DNA of 5,296 nt from Fidelibacterota bacterium (lineage in GTDB: Bacteria; Fidelibacterota; UBA2242; B5-G15), in assembly GCA_003645825.1 (NCBI GenBank), contig QNCQ01000147.1, positions 1 through 5,296 on the forward strand. Direction: 5' to 3'. Shown piece by piece: positions 4,228 through 5,296 of this stretch (within the stretch, counting starts at the first letter, position 1; every line of letters starts with the position of its first letter). Below the pieces are notes generated by a model. It saw only the letters and a list, made by a program, of their open reading frames with translations. It had not been told where the DNA came from and made no database searches. The position numbers and the translations under genes are program-made.

Positions 4228-4551
4228 TTATTTTTTCTTCTTTATTCTTACTGCTGTACCATATGCCAATAGCTCTGCTGCTCCCTGCATTACAGTAGAG
4301 GTTGTGAATCTTACCCCAACGATGGCATCCGCCCCGAGTTCTTCAGCTTCTCTGATCATTCTGTCGATGGCTTGTTCTCTGGATTCAGCCATCATCTTTG
4401 TATATTCGGGTATTTCACCTCCTACTATGTTTCTTATCGCCGCCAGTATGTCTTTCCCTATATGCCTCGTACGTATCGTATTTCCTTTAACAAGGCCAAG
4501 TGTCTGCGTTATCTCATATTCCGCCAGAAAATCCTGTGTTGTTAGTATCAT
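4228..4551 (-). CDS. YbjQ/UPF0145 family protein
   Basis: A complete 107-aa member of the YbjQ (UPF0145, DUF74) family, often labelled heavy-metal-binding domain protein, though the biochemical role is not established. Diagnostic stretches: LGLVKGNTIRTRHIGKDI, then RNIVGGEIPEYTKMMAESRE, then REQAIDRMIREAEELGADAI followed by VGVRF and the end strand AYGTAVRIK. Family proteins form ring-like homo-oligomers in the cytoplasm. Length is normal for the family. The start is firm: AAGGAG lies 6-7 bases before ATG 4551 and overlaps the stop of the upstream membrane gene, so the two are translationally close. Middle gene of the leftward three-gene operon. Confidence 0.92.
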   Translation of the reverse strand: MILTTQDFLAEYEITQTLGLVKGNTIRTRHIGKDILAAIRNIVGGEIPEYTKMMAESREQAIDRMIREAEELGADAIVGVRFTTSTVMQGAAELLAYGTAVRIKKKK

Positions 4552-4561
4552 AACTTCTCCT

Positions 4562-4765
4562 TTATAGCTTTACGTTTTTGGAGTAATAATTATCTTCTTT
4601 GCTTTGAAGACGTTCTTTCAGAGCTTTTGTAAATAGCAATCCAAAGCCGGTAATAAGAACTAAAGCTGGTAAACCATAGGGCAGCAGGGTAATGAGACCT
4701 GCAAGCATAGCTATAACTAACGAAATAAGAACAATTAGAAGAATTGCATATGCTATTTTTTCCAT
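4562..4765 (-). CDS. 67-aa two-helix membrane protein
   Basis: A small integral membrane protein: hydrophobic helices at about residues 5-28 and 30-47, separated by a short Pro/Tyr/Gly turn (LLPYGLP), then a charged tail (KALKERLQSKEDNYYSKN) likely in the cytoplasm. ATG 4765 has GGTGAAGGG just upstream. It is the first gene of the operon with the YbjQ and MBL-fold proteins, separated from the YbjQ gene by 10 bases that carry its ribosome site. That position suggests it could tether the YbjQ ring to the membrane, but that is inference. Family not recognised. Confidence 0.75.
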   Translation of the reverse strand: MEKIAYAILLIVLISLVIAMLAGLITLLPYGLPALVLITGFGLLFTKALKERLQSKEDNYYSKNVKL

Positions 4766-4789
4766 CCCTTCACCATTTTAACCATTCAA

Positions 4790-4818
4790 ACTATAATAAT
4801 TATTTGGATAAATATCAA
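4790..4818 (-). promoter_or_regulatory. Sigma70-type promoter of the membrane protein-YbjQ-MBL operon
   Basis: On the minus strand, TTGATA (4818-4813) and TATAGT (4795-4790) are separated by exactly 17 bases; each box differs from consensus at one position. Transcription would start near 4783, leaving a leader of under 20 bases before ATG 4765. No operator-like inverted repeat is seen around it. Confidence 0.7.
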
Positions 4819-4935
4819 GTTTATTCAGAAAGTTGTGATTTAGGTCAAATTTATTAAAGTTCAGATAGGCACTGGCTATATTTGATTAGACTTTTTTATG
4901 TTGGAATAGGAGAGTAAATTTTATACCTCTATGAT

Positions 4936-4941
4936 AGGAGG
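4936..4941 (+). promoter_or_regulatory. Strong ribosome binding site of the M2 peptidase gene
   Basis: AGGAGG lies 9 bases before ATG 4951 and fixes the start. A convincing promoter for this gene was not found in 4819-4930; TTAAAG with a 17-base gap to TATATT, and TTGGAA with a 15-base gap to TATACC, are only weak candidates. Confidence 0.75.
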
Positions 4942-4950
4942 ACATTAACT

Positions 4951-5296
4951 ATGAAGTGGTTAAGTTTGTTGCTTGTTCCTATCGTTTTCGTTCTAAGTTT
5001 TTGTGGGAGGTACAGTAAAATGGAAGTAGAGGCAAAAAATTATGTGGATAGTTTAACTTCGGTAGTAGAGCCCATTTACAAAGCGGCTAATCTGGCATAC
5101 TGGAATGCTACTGCAACGGGAAAGCAAAAGTACTATGATGAATATTCCAGGTACGAACTTGAAATAAAAAAAATATTTTCTAGCAGAAAAGATTTTGCGC
5201 GGATCAAATCGTTTAAAGAAGACAGGCGTATTAAAGATCCCGTTCTTAGGAGAGTTTTTGAAGTTCTTTATAATGACTTCTTATTAAACCAGGCAG
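4951..5296 (+). CDS. M2-family (ACE-like) metallopeptidase, N-terminal part
   Basis: The first 115 residues of an exported peptidase; the gene continues past the window. Seen: a signal peptide (MKWLSLLLVPIVFVLSF, Cys18), then helical sequence with the N-terminal pattern of bacterial M2 peptidyl-dipeptidases: NYVDSL near 30, YKAANLAYWNATATGKQKYY near 43-62, then DFARIK, KDPVLRRVFEVLYNDFLLNQ. Family members are zinc dipeptidyl carboxypeptidases with an HEXXH motif several hundred residues further on, outside the window, so catalysis cannot be checked. Cys18 could be a lipoprotein anchor, but the residue before it is Phe, whereas lipoboxes normally have Gly, Ala or Ser; SPI or SPII processing is open. 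Divergent from the YbjQ/MBL operon across 185 bases. Confidence 0.75.
   Translation, partial: MKWLSLLLVPIVFVLSFCGRYSKMEVEAKNYVDSLTSVVEPIYKAANLAYWNATATGKQKYYDEYSRYELEIKKIFSSRKDFARIKSFKEDRRIKDPVLRRVFEVLYNDFLLNQA

Noticed and set aside
4212..4237. Possible plus-strand terminator (TGCG-loop-CGCA followed by a T-rich run)
   Set aside because: The stem has only 4 pairs, and no plus-strand gene ends here.
4304..4567. 87-codon plus-strand frame
   Set aside because: Antisense of the YbjQ gene.
1..5296. tRNA, rRNA, CRISPR array or intact insertion sequence
   Set aside because: No T-loop GTTCGAA-type motif in a cloverleaf, no regularly spaced repeats, no rRNA signature and no transposase domain seen.

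Overview
This is an AT-rich bacterial window (roughly 38% GC by eye). Strong Shine-Dalgarno sites, ATGA stop/start overlaps and a sigma70-type promoter all point to a bacterium. The taxon cannot be fixed from the sequence; an M2-family peptidase beside a YbjQ/MBL operon fits many uncultivated anaerobic or thermophilic lineages.

Layout. (1) 1-1000: divergent small genes. Leftward is a frameshifted helical protein that leaves the window. Rightward is a CdiA-CT-like PD-(D/E)XK nuclease whose conserved domain is split between frame 0 and frame -1 at an A AAA AAC heptamer, followed with ATGA overlap by a 64-aa acidic protein. (2) 995-1312: an unrecognised leftward 105-aa frame whose stop codon interlocks with that of the acidic gene. 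(3) 1447-2659: an unusual mirror-symmetric block. Two diverged paralogous modules lie head-to-head. Each holds a short alpha-helical protein with a perfect T TTT TTA -1 slippery heptamer, an overlapping -1 extension conserved between the copies, and then a 23-28 aa mini-ORF. Each module also meets a small two-helix membrane protein gene coming the other way. This gene logic is that of the frameshifted tail assembly chaperones of tailed phages (lambda G/GT, P2 E/E'), so I read the block as phage or prophage remains. (4) 2672-3251: a frameshifted 85-codon remnant, then about 320 bases with no convincing gene but with a GC-rich hairpin behind a TATAAT box. (5) 3252-4765: an intact leftward operon (small membrane protein, YbjQ/UPF0145 protein, MBL-fold hydrolase) with a good promoter at 4790-4818. 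(6) 4951 to the right edge: the start of an exported M2 (ACE-like) metallopeptidase gene.

Working together. The left 3 kb looks like an eroding phage-derived accessory region: small genes, many frame breaks, a toxin-like nuclease with an acidic partner, and duplicated tail-chaperone-like modules. The right 2.3 kb looks like stable chromosomal housekeeping. The most interesting signal is three in-phase -1 slippery heptamers in 1.6 kb, two of them at the same place in paralogous genes whose -1 frames have both stayed protein-like.
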